Origin: Symbiodinium natans
Taxonomy: Eukaryota > Sar > Dinophyceae > Suessiales > Symbiodiniaceae
Assembly: GCA_905221605.1 (NCBI GenBank)
Contig: CAJNDS010002084.1
Span: 219,972 to 283,971, forward strand
Length of the DNA stretch: 64,000 bases
Direction of reading: 5' to 3'
Shown here one piece after another: positions 1 to 8,907 of the stretch (within the stretch, counting starts at the first letter, position 1; every line of letters begins with the position of its first letter). The notes below the pieces were generated by a model. That model was given only the letters and a program-made list of their open reading frames with translations, ran no database searches and was not told the origin of the DNA. Both the position numbers and the translations under genes were made by a program.

Positions 1-1
1 C

Positions 2-847
2 ACTGAAGAGGAGACCATGGAGCCGGACGACTTCAAGTTAGCCGCCCTTATCATTTCCCAGACTCTGTACAATCTGGGAATGGGCGGGCAAACCGTCAGG
101 GACATTGTCAATGGCGCTACCCAGCATCTGCGCTGGATCCTACCCAGTGACTCCACACGAGTTCTGAACGGAATACACCTTAGTCTCTTCCCTTCGGATA
201 TCTCGCCGTGGCCGCGAGAGGCAGACACCAATCCACATACTCAAAGTGACGAACATGCATTGGGCATCCTCGACGCAGAAATTCACATGCTACAGCGAGC
301 GTCCAAGATTTACCGGACCATGGCCATGGTCGACTTCATGGTCGCCCGAGCAAGAGGAGCACGAGTGCCAGACGAAGTCTGCCCCAGCGAACCCTGGGAC
401 GTCCTGCGACAGGATCAAGCCATGGCACTCCTTTCATATGCGGAGCACTTGACGGAACTCCATGATCTCCTGACCACTGATGCGTACCAAAAGATGCGTA
501 CAGACCTCCGCCTGGGCAGAACCTGGCTATCGCGACCCATCACAGCATCCGAACTGGCCTCGCTTGAAGCAATATGGCACAATACCACGATACCAGAGAG
601 TTTTGCCAAGCTACACCTCACTCTCCAGCTCAAAGGGCAAATTGCTGCATACCTTCCGGAAGACTCCAGAGCACAGGACAGACTACTTACCATACTCTCT
701 CCCCTGGAGAATGACGTCCTGGACCAGGCCTTCCCCTGGATTCTGGCCTTTAAGATGCTCACGACTGAGCGCAGGATGATATTCCGATATGCTCTTCTTA
801 CGGCAGCGGGCCCCTCGGCAACAGCGCCGGTTACGCAGACCGAGTGA
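2..847 (+). CDS. Paralogue A, copy 1 (5'-truncated by window edge)
   Basis: The reading frame is open from base 2 and ends at TGA 845-847. It matches residues of the complete copy at 11630-12871 almost exactly, so this is the C-terminal two thirds of A. I see four amino-acid differences between the copies (A/T, C/S, H/Y, P/T). A belongs to a four-member family (A to D) recognisable from a central run ending in LQRASKIYR, equivalent to LRRASTIYR in B, and a C-terminal block with a P-L-x-x-x-V core before a hydrophobic helix (FKMLT). The protein looks helical and carries no signal peptide, membrane segment or enzyme motif that I recognise. The stop codon lies inside a hairpin core. Function unknown. 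Confidence 0.8.
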   Translation, partial: TEEETMEPDDFKLAALIISQTLYNLGMGGQTVRDIVNGATQHLRWILPSDSTRVLNGIHLSLFPSDISPWPREADTNPHTQSDEHALGILDAEIHMLQRASKIYRTMAMVDFMVARARGARVPDEVCPSEPWDVLRQDQAMALLSYAEHLTELHDLLTTDAYQKMRTDLRLGRTWLSRPITASELASLEAIWHNTTIPESFAKLHLTLQLKGQIAAYLPEDSRAQDRLLTILSPLENDVLDQAFPWILAFKMLTTERRMIFRYALLTAAGPSATAPVTQTE

Positions 848-865
848 GGTCCCCTCCTGGTCAGC
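835..865 (+). repeat. Hairpin element 1 (over stop of A, copy 1)
   Basis: The 17-nt core at 842-858 is the exact consensus GAGTGAGGTCCCCTCCT. Arms 835-841 and 859-865 (gcagacc / ggtcagc) pair with one mismatch. The core's TGA at 845-847 is the stop codon of the upstream ORF. Confidence 0.85.
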
Positions 866-1206
866 TACTTAACAAACTCAACTTCTTTCTCACAAGAAGA
901 TCGATGACGCCTGCTGCTAACAGACAAAGGAGAATTATTCCCGCTACTCTGCGCCTCTCCCAAACACAAATCTAGACACCCCTCTCCCTCTCCGAGCAGA
1001 GCCTCAGGTCCTTAACCAGAAAGAGGGAAACACGCACCAGTGCCAGCGCCTCAGCTCTGCCTACCTTCAGCTTGAACTCTGCTGCGCAACCCTACCCCTG
1101 CAGCTTAGCCCGAGAGAGGCCTTCCTTGAATTTCACCTCCTGGTTCCTTACCTTCGGCCTAAAAGCACCAAGGCAGCTGTGTTTGCTCCGGCTAACATCA
1201 GAGCCT
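866..1206. other. Spacer between A and B, copy 1
   Basis: This spacer of about 340 nt lies between hairpins 1 and 2. It is pyrimidine-rich in places, and I see no convincing ORF. It is nearly identical to 12890-13234 apart from a 4-nt CTAG indel near 901 and a few substitutions. Selection or function cannot be judged from this. Confidence 0.7.
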
Positions 1207-1235
1207 TCATACGAGTGAGGTCCCCTCCTGTATGA
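1207..1235 (+). repeat. Hairpin element 2 (before start of B, copy 1)
   Basis: Consensus core at 1213-1229; arms tcatac (1207-1212) and gtatga (1230-1235) pair perfectly. The arms share no sequence with those of hairpin 1. The start of B lies 8 nt downstream. Confidence 0.85.
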
Positions 1236-1243
1236 GCCTGACC

Positions 1244-2524
1244 ATGGAGGCCCTCCCTCCGGTACTGAGTAGGGATAAAACCATGGAGGTGCTTCTGGAA
1301 TCCCTTTTCCTCCCGCTTCCGGTTTACCCTGCATCCTCCCTGGGAGACCACGAGGCCAGCGCTATACAAATGGCATCTACACGCATCCCGGCAGAAGACG
1401 CCCTCCGGCACTCGGACCGTCAGATACGCATAGCTTCCCGCACCTGCAGCTTCATGAAACTGCTCACTGAGAAGATCAACTGGAGACTGGGCGACCTTCG
1501 ACTCTACCTCCCCAAGACTGCCACTCGACAGCTAGCAGCCAAACGTAAGCACGAGGAAATGATGCTCCACGAGCCTCAGGAGAACACTCTGACTTACATT
1601 CGGCGGCGTCAGCTCATCTTCATATCTCAGGCGATCAGAGACTATACAAATGATGGCCCAGGCCAAAACTCTTTTCAGCTCGAAGATGCGGAGAATACCG
1701 CACTTCGAATTTGGACGTACCTAACCCGCCACTTTGCCAAAGGAGAGATCAACTTTATGATAGACACCGCCTTGTCGCATCTCCACCTCCTGATGAAGTC
1801 GGCGGCACCATGTCTGATGTCAAGCATGGAGCAGTCGCAGCCGTCCATGGCTCCGGGACAAGGTCAGAGTTATTTTCCCCCACATCTAGGCCTACCCGAA
1901 GACAAACACTTGGATCTCCAATACTTCGACCTTCAGGCACTCAGGCGCGCGTCGACGATATACCGAGTACAGCAGCTTCTCAAGATATCTCACTCAACCC
2001 AGGGCGGAGAGTCGCCCGTCACCAATGGCTGGCGCTTCCAGCAACAAGCGCAACACCTCGACTCATTGCCCTATGACAAGCATCTCCAGGCCTTGCTGCC
2101 ACACCTCCCGGACTACCAGGACCAACTCCGAGAGAACCTGGTGATGTACAGGCAATGGCTCCTACGAGACATCACTGAAGAGGAGACGGCCTGGGCCCGT
2201 GACACACTTTTAGAGTCGGCAGTCTCGAGAGGAGAACTCCGCGAACTTTTCGAGCATGCTCTCCTCAAGCAGGTAAACCATACACTTCAGACCAGTGCTG
2301 AGTCTCCTCGCCGTGTTGATTCTACTCCGAACTTCCAAAATAGCATGGCTCTTCGCTTCTACCAAATCATCAATCCTTTACATGACGACGTCTACGAGGA
2401 GTACAAGCCGTTTGCGATCGTCTATAAGATGCTCACTCCCCCGAACCGCCAACGGGCTCGATCACTTCATCGTACTTTGTCGCACGAGAGGCACCAGTCC
2501 TTCCTTCGTCTTTTTGAACCCTAG
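1244..2524 (+). CDS. Paralogue B, copy 1
   Basis: This intron-free ORF encodes 426 aa from ATG 1244. An ATG at 1232 in the same frame would add four residues, but it falls in the hairpin arm, and paralogue D aligns exactly from the 1244 methionine (MEALPPVLSR versus MADLHPVLSR). Landmarks are an N-terminal MEVLLESLFLPLPVYP block, a basic AKRKHEEM motif near residue 105, a RDYTNDGPGQNSFQLED block, SYFP followed by LRRASTIYR in the middle, and a C-terminal INPLHDDVYEEYKPFAIVYK block. B and D are the closest pair, C and A more distant. No known domain recognised. It could be a structural or nucleic-acid-binding protein of a mobile element, but that is speculation. Confidence 0.85.
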   Translation: MEALPPVLSRDKTMEVLLESLFLPLPVYPASSLGDHEASAIQMASTRIPAEDALRHSDRQIRIASRTCSFMKLLTEKINWRLGDLRLYLPKTATRQLAAKRKHEEMMLHEPQENTLTYIRRRQLIFISQAIRDYTNDGPGQNSFQLEDAENTALRIWTYLTRHFAKGEINFMIDTALSHLHLLMKSAAPCLMSSMEQSQPSMAPGQGQSYFPPHLGLPEDKHLDLQYFDLQALRRASTIYRVQQLLKISHSTQGGESPVTNGWRFQQQAQHLDSLPYDKHLQALLPHLPDYQDQLRENLVMYRQWLLRDITEEETAWARDTLLESAVSRGELRELFEHALLKQVNHTLQTSAESPRRVDSTPNFQNSMALRFYQIINPLHDDVYEEYKPFAIVYKMLTPPNRQRARSLHRTLSHERHQSFLRLFEP

Positions 2525-2534
2525 CCTGCTAGCA

Positions 2535-2565
2535 ACTTTGCTTGTGAGGTCACCTCCTGCAAAGT
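2535..2565 (+). repeat. Hairpin element 3 (after stop of B, copy 1)
   Basis: Core ttgtgaggtcacctcct at 2542-2558 (loop position 11 is A instead of C). Arms actttgc (2535-2541) and gcaaagt (2559-2565) are perfect 7-bp complements. Starts 11 nt after the stop of B. Confidence 0.85.
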
Positions 2566-2847
2566 AGAGCACCAGGTTAGCAACGTCTCTGTCAAACTAG
2601 GACACCAGCAGCCTTTAGCAAGCCAAGATAAAGCAGCGGAAAAGTCTCCATCTCCAACTGCAGCACAGTCCCTTCTCACTAAGATCACAGCGGCATTCTC
2701 CGGCAATGAGGTCTTTCTGCAGATAGTTGGAGCCTGCTGCAGAGCCAATGCCTCAGCCTTGGCTGATTCACCTAGTAACACATTCAAGTCTGCAGCTTTC
2801 TGCTTTCATTGAAGCTTGCCACAGCCGGGCTCAGCCTCTCCACACAG
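2566..2847. other. Spacer between B and C, copy 1
   Basis: About 280 nt with no convincing ORF, nearly identical to 14594-14875. It separates the 3' hairpin of B from the 5' hairpin of C. Confidence 0.65.
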
Positions 2848-2874
2848 GCTGGCCACGTGAGGTCTCCATCCAGC
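2848..2874 (+). repeat. Hairpin element 4, degenerate core (before start of C, copy 1)
   Basis: Arms gctgg (2848-2852) and ccagc (2870-2874) enclose exactly 17 nt, ccacgtgaggtctccat. The GTGAGGTC part is kept but the 3' half is degraded (CCAT for CTCCT). The spacing of 17 is preserved, which supports it as a member of the family. C starts 13 nt downstream. Confidence 0.65.
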
Positions 2875-2887
2875 TAGCAAACAAGCC

Positions 2888-3900
2888 ATGACTTCACCGT
2901 CTCGCGAGATTCTGCTCGAGATTCTCCTGAAGTCGCTCCACGTCCCACTGACCATCTACCTACCCGACGGCATCAGTGAGCACATGGCCACATCAGCCTT
3001 CGCAACAACTCATCTTGCCCCGAGGAGGCTCCTCTTCACTACAGAAGACCTTGAACGCACGGCAGAACGAAGCATGCGAGTAGCATCACGTCTCTGCAGC
3101 TTCATATGTCACTTGGATCGGTACCTGGCTTGGCGCGAGGGCAGACACACAGCCCTGTCCCTAGAGGCTAGCCCACGTATCTTGGCAGGTAAGCGCAAGC
3201 ACATTGACGACGAGCAGCCTTCGACGCACCTACCCCCGAGTATGGGGCCCCTCCAGCGCCAGCAAATCATGTACCTCACCCTCATGATCCACAACTACAC
3301 AAAAGACGGCGAAGGCTCGCCGTCCTTGAGCACGTCTGAAGCTGATCAGGCTGGTGCTTTAACCTGGCACTATCTTACCGGGAAGCTCTCGCAATCAGAG
3401 CTGAATGCCATTCTGCTCCGCACTTTGGAGCAAGCCAAGGTCATTCTGAGGTCTGAATTCACTCCAGCACATCAACGGAACCTACTCCAGCTGCATCCCC
3501 AAACGACGGCGGAGACCTGGCAAGGCCAATCATATTTCCCCCTAGGCCTCCGGCTTCAAGACCCACATCAGCTTGATCTTGAAGCATATGATTTCAGAAC
3601 GCTCAAAAGAGCATCACTTCAGCTTCGCCTACTACAACAACTGCGGACTATTACGGCCTCCACACCTACATCGGCCAGCGACCAGATCCGAGATGGCTGG
3701 GATTTCCTTGAACAAGACCGTGATCTCTCAAAGCTTGACTACGAGGACTACCACACCAAATTGGTTTCAATGATCCCGCACTATCAGGAGACACTTCGAG
3801 AGATCCTGACACTGTATCGCCTATGGCTGTCCACCCCTCTGTCCGATGAGGACTTCCTTTGGGTGCGAAACCTGGTAGTGAATCAGCTACTACCTAGAGA
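2888..3900 (+). CDS. Paralogue C, copy 1 (3' end lost in assembly gap)
   Basis: ATG 2888 opens a frame that runs 337 codons into the run of N at 3901. The complete copy is 14916-16154. Six amino-acid differences separate the two in the shared part (T/P at residue 2, F/S, S/P, P/R, S/A, L/H), and I noticed only one silent change. The family landmarks AGKRKH, SYFPLGLRL and LKRAS are present. Any translation continued through the gap is meaningless. Confidence 0.85.
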
Positions 3901-4000
3901 NNNNNNNNNNNNNNNNNNNNNNNNNNNNNNNNNNNNNNNNNNNNNNNNNNNNNNNNNNNNNNNNNNNNNNNNNNNNNNNNNNNNNNNNNNNNNNNNNNNN
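3901..4000. other. Assembly gap (100 N)
   Basis: Exactly 100 N, the usual placeholder for a gap of unknown length. By comparison with the second copy it should hide the end of C, probably a copy of D (about 1.5 kb with its hairpins), and the start of the deubiquitinase ORF. Confidence 0.97.
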
Positions 4001-4947
4001 AGGCTCCTAATCCCAGGTCCAAGCAAAGCCAGCTTCAGCGATGGTTTCGCCCAGGGAGTGCCTCCCAGGCTGCACAGCTAGGCGCAGGACCTCCTCAGCC
4101 AGCACCGACAGACCTGGATGCCTCTGCTCCGCCACCGCCTCCTGCAGCTCAGCCTATGCCACAATTGATTAATCCTCATAACTTGTGCTACGCCATTTCA
4201 GTCTTGCAGATGATTAGCGCTCTGAGGGAAGACCCCTCAGTGGACTGGTCGAACCTCCAACCTCTCCAGCGGGAACTTCGAGCAAGGGCCTCGCACACAG
4301 TCTCTATTCTCGCACTAGAATCGCTCCCGCATTGTCATCCAGACTGGAGGCTTGCTAATAGGCAAAGTGATGCACTCGAGTACTTGACGTTCTTGTTGGC
4401 TAACCACCATGGCTCCTTACAAGGTACCCCCTGGAAGCGAGTCTATGATGCAGACATACCCGACTCAACTGGCTTCTCCCCCCTTCTACTAACCTTCCCG
4501 GAAGGCACCGACCCGACCAGGCTGTCCCAGCCTGACTCCCTAGCGGCGCCCCACTTAGCTTATTCACTGTCCTTTTTTGTGCACGATTGGCACTCTCCGC
4601 ATGACTCGAAGGCGGCACTGTTGTATACACCTCCTTATATCTTTGTGTCTCTGCCAAGGTTCACAAATGCCGGAGCGAAGCAGCACTGGAGACTCACGGG
4701 CTTGCAGGACGAAGTACAGCTGCCTGCATGGACCGGGCCTCACTCTCAATCCTTTGTTCGCTACAGATCCGTCTCGGGACTCTTTCACATAGGGCAGGAA
4801 GCCACCTCAGGTCATTACAGATCCTTCACCTTGCTTCCCTCTCTCCAGGTAGGTGATGACTCCAGCCCGGGCTTCTCGCCTACGAGCGAGGAACGTGCAC
4901 AGATCGGGTCAGGAGCTTACCTTTTGCTCCTCCAACGCTTAAGTTAA
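4001..4947 (+). CDS. USP-type ubiquitin hydrolase (C19 cysteine protease), 5' end in gap
   Basis: The frame is already open at 4003, just after the gap, so ATG 4156 (263 aa) is probably internal. The upstream part (4003-4155) is Pro/Ala/Gln-rich. From 4156 the USP landmarks appear in order. The Cys box is NLCYAISVLQ, with Cys about 12 residues after M4156. The His box is SGHYRSF, about 49 residues before the end. After it come a GDDS Asp/Asn-type motif and the closing AYLLLLQR strand. Members of this family remove ubiquitin or similar modifiers through a Cys-His-Asp/Asn triad. All three positions look intact, so it may be active. The catalytic region, about 250 residues, is short for a USP and lacks the zinc-finger CxxC pairs many USPs have. 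An active USP in an intron-free array of unknown genes is unexpected. Confidence 0.8.
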
Positions 4948-4949
4948 GT

Positions 4950-4992
4950 CCCGTTCATCTTCGTGTGAGGTCCCCTCCTGAAGGTGAACGGG
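4950..4992 (+). repeat. Hairpin element 5 (USP / 343-aa ORF junction), longest stem
   Basis: Arms 4950-4962 (cccgttcatcttc) and 4980-4992 (gaaggtgaacggg) form a 13-bp stem with a single G-U pair, around core gtgtgaggtcccctcct (4963-4979). It starts 2 nt after the USP stop and ends 22 nt before the next ATG. This is one of two junctions served by a single hairpin. Confidence 0.9.
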
Positions 4993-5014
4993 CAGCGATT
5001 TCACTCGTGATACC

Positions 5015-6046
5015 ATGCGTGTCCTCCCCAAGCGCTATGGAGCAAGCCCAGCAGGAGCTGCTGAACAACCCTGCACTATGCCAAGTGCTCTTAAGAACCT
5101 CCCCCATCTTGCCGCTTCATCCATGGCTGCGCGGGCATTTGGCCCTGATGAACGTTCAACGTCCAGAGAACTGGTCCCTGCTCACGACAGGGACAGGCCT
5201 CCCAAACAGCGCCGTCAGCAAAAGGACCTGGAGCAGGACGAGGAAATGCCGCCGACTCGGTTGCCCTCACCGTCCAGGAGGCCCAGGAGGACTGGTCGCC
5301 GTAATGGCTCCAGACCAAGGGCCTCGCAAAACGGTCTGCCGAAATCAAAGCAGGAGGTCAAACCAACCGCTGACCTCTTGGCCAGCATCATCTTGGCCCT
5401 GCTGAATCACGAGGATGAATTGACAGCCTTGCGATACCATCATGGATGGATCTTCTACGCCACGGTGCACCAAGCGAACAGTGTGGTTCCCTCCTTGGCA
5501 CGGATCCAGCAACAGTGGAAGTCGGACCAGCCCCAGGACCCCCCTGGCACGCCCGTTCGCCACGCCCTGTTCCTCGGTCTCCTTCACGAGCTGCACACTC
5601 GAGCCCAGGGCTTCGATCTTGCCTCCCGAGGTCGACACCACACGGACGAGAACCCTGCCTTCTACTGGAACTACATGAGATGGGACGCCAAACAGCGGAA
5701 GGTAGTCATCGATGCCCAACGCCCTCCTCTCTCGCCCAAGGTTGTCTCCACCCACCTGGCGGCTATGCTCAAGCTAGATCAAGAACAGCTCACCAAGTTC
5801 AGGCCGTCCAGACCGCTGCGAGCCAACCTGACGGAAGAAAGGCCGGTCATCGCCTTCCTCCTGGAACTGGCCCTGACCATCGGAGACGACCATGAGGCAA
5901 TGCACGCCTTTCGACTTCTAGCGAACAACTCAGTCTGGAACCTAGTGGGGGTCACCATGCGCAGGGAGGGCCTAAGACGGTCTCCACAGATGCAGACCCT
6001 CCGTGATCAGCTAGAAGCGCTGCGCACAGGAGGCAACGAGGGCTAA
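5015..6046 (+). CDS. Unknown 343-aa protein with basic N-terminal region
   Basis: ATG 5015 lies 22 nt after hairpin 5 and the ORF is intron-free. Residues about 50 to 115 are low-complexity and strongly basic (PPKQRRQQK, RRPRRTGRRNGSR), a possible nuclear-localisation or nucleic-acid-binding tail. The rest (about 120 to 343) is predicted globular, with LLNHEDELTALRYHHG, a VVPSLARIQQQW block, HALFLGLLHELH and a central FYWNYMRWD. The pattern of a His-Glu-Asp motif followed by VVP and a tryptophan reminds me of proteins common in dinoflagellate repeat-associated transcripts. That is recollection only and I assign no function. Confidence 0.75.
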   Translation: MRVLPKRYGASPAGAAEQPCTMPSALKNLPHLAASSMAARAFGPDERSTSRELVPAHDRDRPPKQRRQQKDLEQDEEMPPTRLPSPSRRPRRTGRRNGSRPRASQNGLPKSKQEVKPTADLLASIILALLNHEDELTALRYHHGWIFYATVHQANSVVPSLARIQQQWKSDQPQDPPGTPVRHALFLGLLHELHTRAQGFDLASRGRHHTDENPAFYWNYMRWDAKQRKVVIDAQRPPLSPKVVSTHLAAMLKLDQEQLTKFRPSRPLRANLTEERPVIAFLLELALTIGDDHEAMHAFRLLANNSVWNLVGVTMRREGLRRSPQMQTLRDQLEALRTGGNEG

Positions 6047-6055
6047 AGTTTTCCA

Positions 6056-6090
6056 GGACACCCGAGTCGAGGTCCCCTCCTGAGCTGTCC
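6056..6090 (+). repeat. Hairpin element 6 (after stop of 343-aa ORF)
   Basis: Core gagtcgaggtcccctcct at 6064-6081 has one inserted base (18 nt). Outer arms ggaca (6056-6060) and tgtcc (6086-6090) are perfect 5-bp complements, separated from the core by a small internal loop. Begins 9 nt after the stop. Confidence 0.75.
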
Positions 6091-6142
6091 AAGGCCCCCT
6101 TGCCCTCCTGGGGGATCTAGCTAGTCACTTAGCCTCAGACAA

Positions 6143-6186
6143 CCCTCCTACTCTCGTGTAGAGGTCCCCTCCTGAGAGAACGAGGG
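6143..6186 (+). repeat. Hairpin element 7
   Basis: Core gtgtagaggtcccctcct (6156-6173). Inner arms ctctc/gagag (6151-6155, 6174-6178) and outer arms ccctc/gaggg (6143-6147, 6182-6186) are separated by a symmetric 3-nt internal loop, giving 10 bp in total. Lies 52 nt after hairpin 6. Confidence 0.85.
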
Positions 6187-6501
6187 CGCTGAGAAGTCAA
6201 CCTGTTTTTTCTTTCTCCCTTCTCTGCCGCCTCGTGCGCACCGTGCCTGCCAGGAAAAGTCTTTTCTGCACCACACGTCAGGCTTCACTATTGCATCGAA
6301 CTGCCTTTCTCCCATTACAACTGAGGCCGAGCTACACTTACGTCAGCTGTCGACCAGAGCGAGTCACACTCCAGGCTCTCGCATTGCTTACAAGCTGAGA
6401 GACTTTCCGCCATGTGCCTGACTGAAGCCCCAACTTAACTCAGCATCAGCCGTTCTGCTCATATTGATCAGTACTGACTGTTCCTCCATCATCACCACGC
6501 C
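6187..6501. other. Spacer before the 87-aa ORF
   Basis: 315 nt with a pyrimidine-rich first part (about 6203-6225). I see no ORF or further hairpin. It is the longest distance in region 1 between a 5' hairpin and the start it precedes. Confidence 0.6.
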
Positions 6502-6765
6502 ATGGCAACCAACCCGGAGGGCACGATTCTTGCCATTGAGAACACCCCTGGCATTCACACCCAGCCGACGACAAGCCAGGCCAATGTCGCCCAAGCGCTG
6601 GTTAAGGCAACGGCACCTCCGCCACCACAGTCATCATGCGGAGCAGGCTGCGACCAATGCCACAGTGCTCCATGTGTTCGACACAAGCCGGGACATCTGT
6701 GGCACTGCTGCTTCGGGTGTAGAGACTCCTGGGCGGTGCAACAAGCCCGCTCCAGATACTGGTAG
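6502..6765 (+). CDS. Small Cys/His-rich protein (87 aa), possible zinc ribbon
   Basis: ATG 6502 to TAG 6763-6765. The first half is polar and Ala/Thr/Pro-rich and leads to a PPPP run. The C-terminal 40 residues hold six cysteines and several histidines in the order CxxxCxxCxxxxC, GHLWHCCFGC. This looks like a compact metal-binding knuckle, probably zinc, ending in an aromatic and basic tail. It is flanked by hairpins 7 and 8 in the same orientation as its neighbours. The concentrated Cys/His pattern makes chance unlikely, but the family is unknown to me. Confidence 0.6.
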   Translation: MATNPEGTILAIENTPGIHTQPTTSQANVAQALVKATAPPPPQSSCGAGCDQCHSAPCVRHKPGHLWHCCFGCRDSWAVQQARSRYW

Positions 6766-6796
6766 CTATGAGCAGGATAGAGCTCGACTTTTTGCG

Positions 6797-6825
6797 ACCA
6801 GCAAGTGAGGTCTCCTCCTGCAGGT
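6797..6825 (+). repeat. Hairpin element 8 (87-aa / 628-aa junction)
   Basis: Core aagtgaggtctcctcct (6803-6819; loop position 11 is T). Arms accagc (6797-6802) and gcaggt (6820-6825) pair at five of six positions. Only one hairpin is found in this junction. Confidence 0.7.
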
Positions 6826-7007
6826 AAAACGCAGCTATGTTCTCACAGCTGCGCGCCGTCGACCGAGCCAACAGTCTCAACTAAAACAATCTGCCCTAAA
6901 TGCATGACAGCACTTAACTTATCTAATGTCTCTCCGCTCCTAAATTGCTGCACAGGCCCCACTGTCGAGCCCAGCACTCAGCCAGTCCTTGTGCATTGCT
7001 GAGATAA

Positions 7008-8894
7008 ATGTCTGACCTTACGCGCTGGCAAGATTCTGTGCTCAAAGAAGGTCCACTAGGTCTACAGCGCAGGGCACCTAGGACCATGCCCCCGCGGAAA
7101 AGACAGTCGAAAGCTTCGACTCTGCCCTCGTTCGATCTCGCCTCCAACATCTGCACAGAAGCTGATAGGCTGCTGCCTTCGAACTATGTCCCCATCTCGC
7201 ATAAGAGAATGGACGAGATCAGAAACTACCGCTGGGAGAAGGGCCTCCGTGCTATATCAAGAAGCATGATGGCCCGTCAATCGACAAGGCCGGTCTCGAG
7301 CCAGAGACAAGCGGATAAAGAAAGCAAGAGACTAGAAGAGCTGGGAATCAAAAAGCCTGGACTCACTGCAGAGGACTTAGCGGCCCTTCCTACCTCGGAA
7401 GTGTACAAGAATCTGTCTTCGCTATCCTTGATCTCGGTCGAAACTTCCCGACCGGCAGGCTCCAGCGTGAGGTCGCCTCCGAGGAGCGGACACAGGAAAG
7501 CGAAAACAGATCCATCCTCCTCATCTATGCTCCAGGCAGAGCACGCGAAGACCTTCAAGGTAGAGCCAACACGAGAGCACTCACCGCAACCCTATGCGGG
7601 CCAAGGCGTGGGCAGGAAAGAAACCTGCAAGGAAGAGTCGGACTCCGACATACCACCCTGGGCGGACTCGAAGAAGTCGCGCTCATCTCAGTACACCGGT
7701 GCAGGAGTTGGACAAAAGGAGGCCTTCATCAGGCAGCCACCTCCACCTCCATCTCCTCCCGCAAGACAATCAGCTCCTGACCCAGGCCATCTTGAAGGCA
7801 TCGCGCGCCTCACTTCCACAGAGGAGCTCCAGGTCGTCAATCTTACGCAAGCAGCTCCTCCTCCGCGCGAGTTCCTGAACTACCCGGTGCATCAAGGAGT
7901 GATAGTTCTTCCAGCAGCCACAGTTCAGGCTCGCGTGGCAAGCAAGAAGGAACAAGACAAGGGCAAGGCGGTCATTCACTCCTTCCCCTACTCCTACCCG
8001 CAGGAATTCCCTTTGGAATTGGATGTTCACGTGCAAGTTCGGAAATCGCAGGACGAGCAAGTCAGCATGGTTCTAAAACTGAACCGCACAGCATCCATGA
8101 AGGGCGTCACCAGAGCTGTATACAACTTCAAGGGCGGGGAATTCTACTCGGTCTTCAAACTCTCAGTTGTTGCTCCCCAGGAAGAACAGGCCCAAGACGG
8201 ACTTCAGGCTCATGAAGCGGAACTTGACTTGGCACACGTTTTCCCAGAGATGGTCCCGACGGTGGCAAACGTCTTTGCTATCCAGCTCAGAGTGGCTTCC
8301 GCGGTCAATCCCCTGGAATTTCCCAAGTCTCCCACGCCGAGTGAGGTCTCCTCCTGGCGGGGAGACTCGGGCCCGCCGAAGTATCTCCTCATTCAGCAAG
8401 CCTACGGCATCATGGTGGAAAAGGTCCAGCCGCTGGATAACCTCCCACCGCATCTACGCCCCAGCATGGACGAGTGCTACTTGCTGATTCTCCTAGTACT
8501 CAAATCGGCGCTCCTAGGATACTATGTACGAGACTGTGGATGGTCCAACCTGGGCAGACGAATCTCGCCGGACTCCAGCACGGATCTGCCCTTCTTTCTT
8601 GCTCTCGACACGTCGGCCTGGCACAAACGCACACCTCCGGCTCCTCAACAAGCCACAACTTCAACCGCAGATCATGTCCGAGGACTCTTCTCGACCCTAG
8701 AGTACCTGGCGGAGGACAAGCCGGCAATCCAGGCAGCCAAACAAGCCTTCACGCATCATCAGCGACAGGTCCCTCCTCTTGTCCAGCACTTCTTCTCCCT
8801 GCTCCGAACTCCGGTGGGCAAAGAAAAGGCAGAGAGAATCTTTAAGGACACGTCTCTGGCGCTCTCTGCTGATGTGTGGGACGCCTTCAGCTAA
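7008..8894 (+). CDS. Unknown 628-aa protein interrupted in frame by two hairpin elements
   Basis: ATG 7008, the longest ORF of region 1. Residues 1 to about 310 are low-complexity, basic and proline-rich. They contain two copies of a short motif, PYAGQGVGRKE and QYTGAGVGQKE (about 50 residues apart), then a run PPPPPSPP. Residues about 320 to 628 look globular, with alternating beta-like segments (LELDVHVQVRK, VYNFKGGEFYSVFKLSVV) and a helical C-terminal part. Hairpin 9 lies in the first half and is read as VRSPP. Hairpin 10 lies in the second half and is read in another frame as SEVSS. Both insertions keep the frame. No known domain recognised. Confidence 0.8.
   Translation: MSDLTRWQDSVLKEGPLGLQRRAPRTMPPRKRQSKASTLPSFDLASNICTEADRLLPSNYVPISHKRMDEIRNYRWEKGLRAISRSMMARQSTRPVSSQRQADKESKRLEELGIKKPGLTAEDLAALPTSEVYKNLSSLSLISVETSRPAGSSVRSPPRSGHRKAKTDPSSSSMLQAEHAKTFKVEPTREHSPQPYAGQGVGRKETCKEESDSDIPPWADSKKSRSSQYTGAGVGQKEAFIRQPPPPPSPPARQSAPDPGHLEGIARLTSTEELQVVNLTQAAPPPREFLNYPVHQGVIVLPAATVQARVASKKEQDKGKAVIHSFPYSYPQEFPLELDVHVQVRKSQDEQVSMVLKLNRTASMKGVTRAVYNFKGGEFYSVFKLSVVAPQEEQAQDGLQAHEAELDLAHVFPEMVPTVANVFAIQLRVASAVNPLEFPKSPTPSEVSSWRGDSGPPKYLLIQQAYGIMVEKVQPLDNLPPHLRPSMDECYLLILLVLKSALLGYYVRDCGWSNLGRRISPDSSTDLPFFLALDTSAWHKRTPPAPQQATTSTADHVRGLFSTLEYLAEDKPAIQAAKQAFTHHQRQVPPLVQHFFSLLRTPVGKEKAERIFKDTSLALSADVWDAFS
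7459..7487 (+). repeat. Hairpin element 9, inside the 628-aa ORF
   Basis: Core gcgtgaggtcgcctccg (7465-7481; loop G, last base G). Arms gctcc (7459-7463) and ggagc (7483-7487) pair perfectly outside one A-A mismatch. Translated in frame as VRSPP within a low-complexity segment. Confidence 0.7.
8327..8366 (+). repeat. Hairpin element 10, inside the 628-aa ORF
   Basis: Core gagtgaggtctcctcct (8339-8355). Arms gtctccc-a-cgcc (8327-8338) and ggcggggagac (8356-8366) give 11 bp with one bulged A at 8334. Read in frame as SEVSS, a different frame from that of hairpin 9. Confidence 0.85.
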
Positions 8895-8907
8895 CCTGCA
8901 CTATGCA

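Noticed and set aside
1092-1411. Minus-strand ORFs overlapping the start of B and its second copy
   Set aside because: Antisense shadows of B. No motif, and duplicated only because the array is duplicated.
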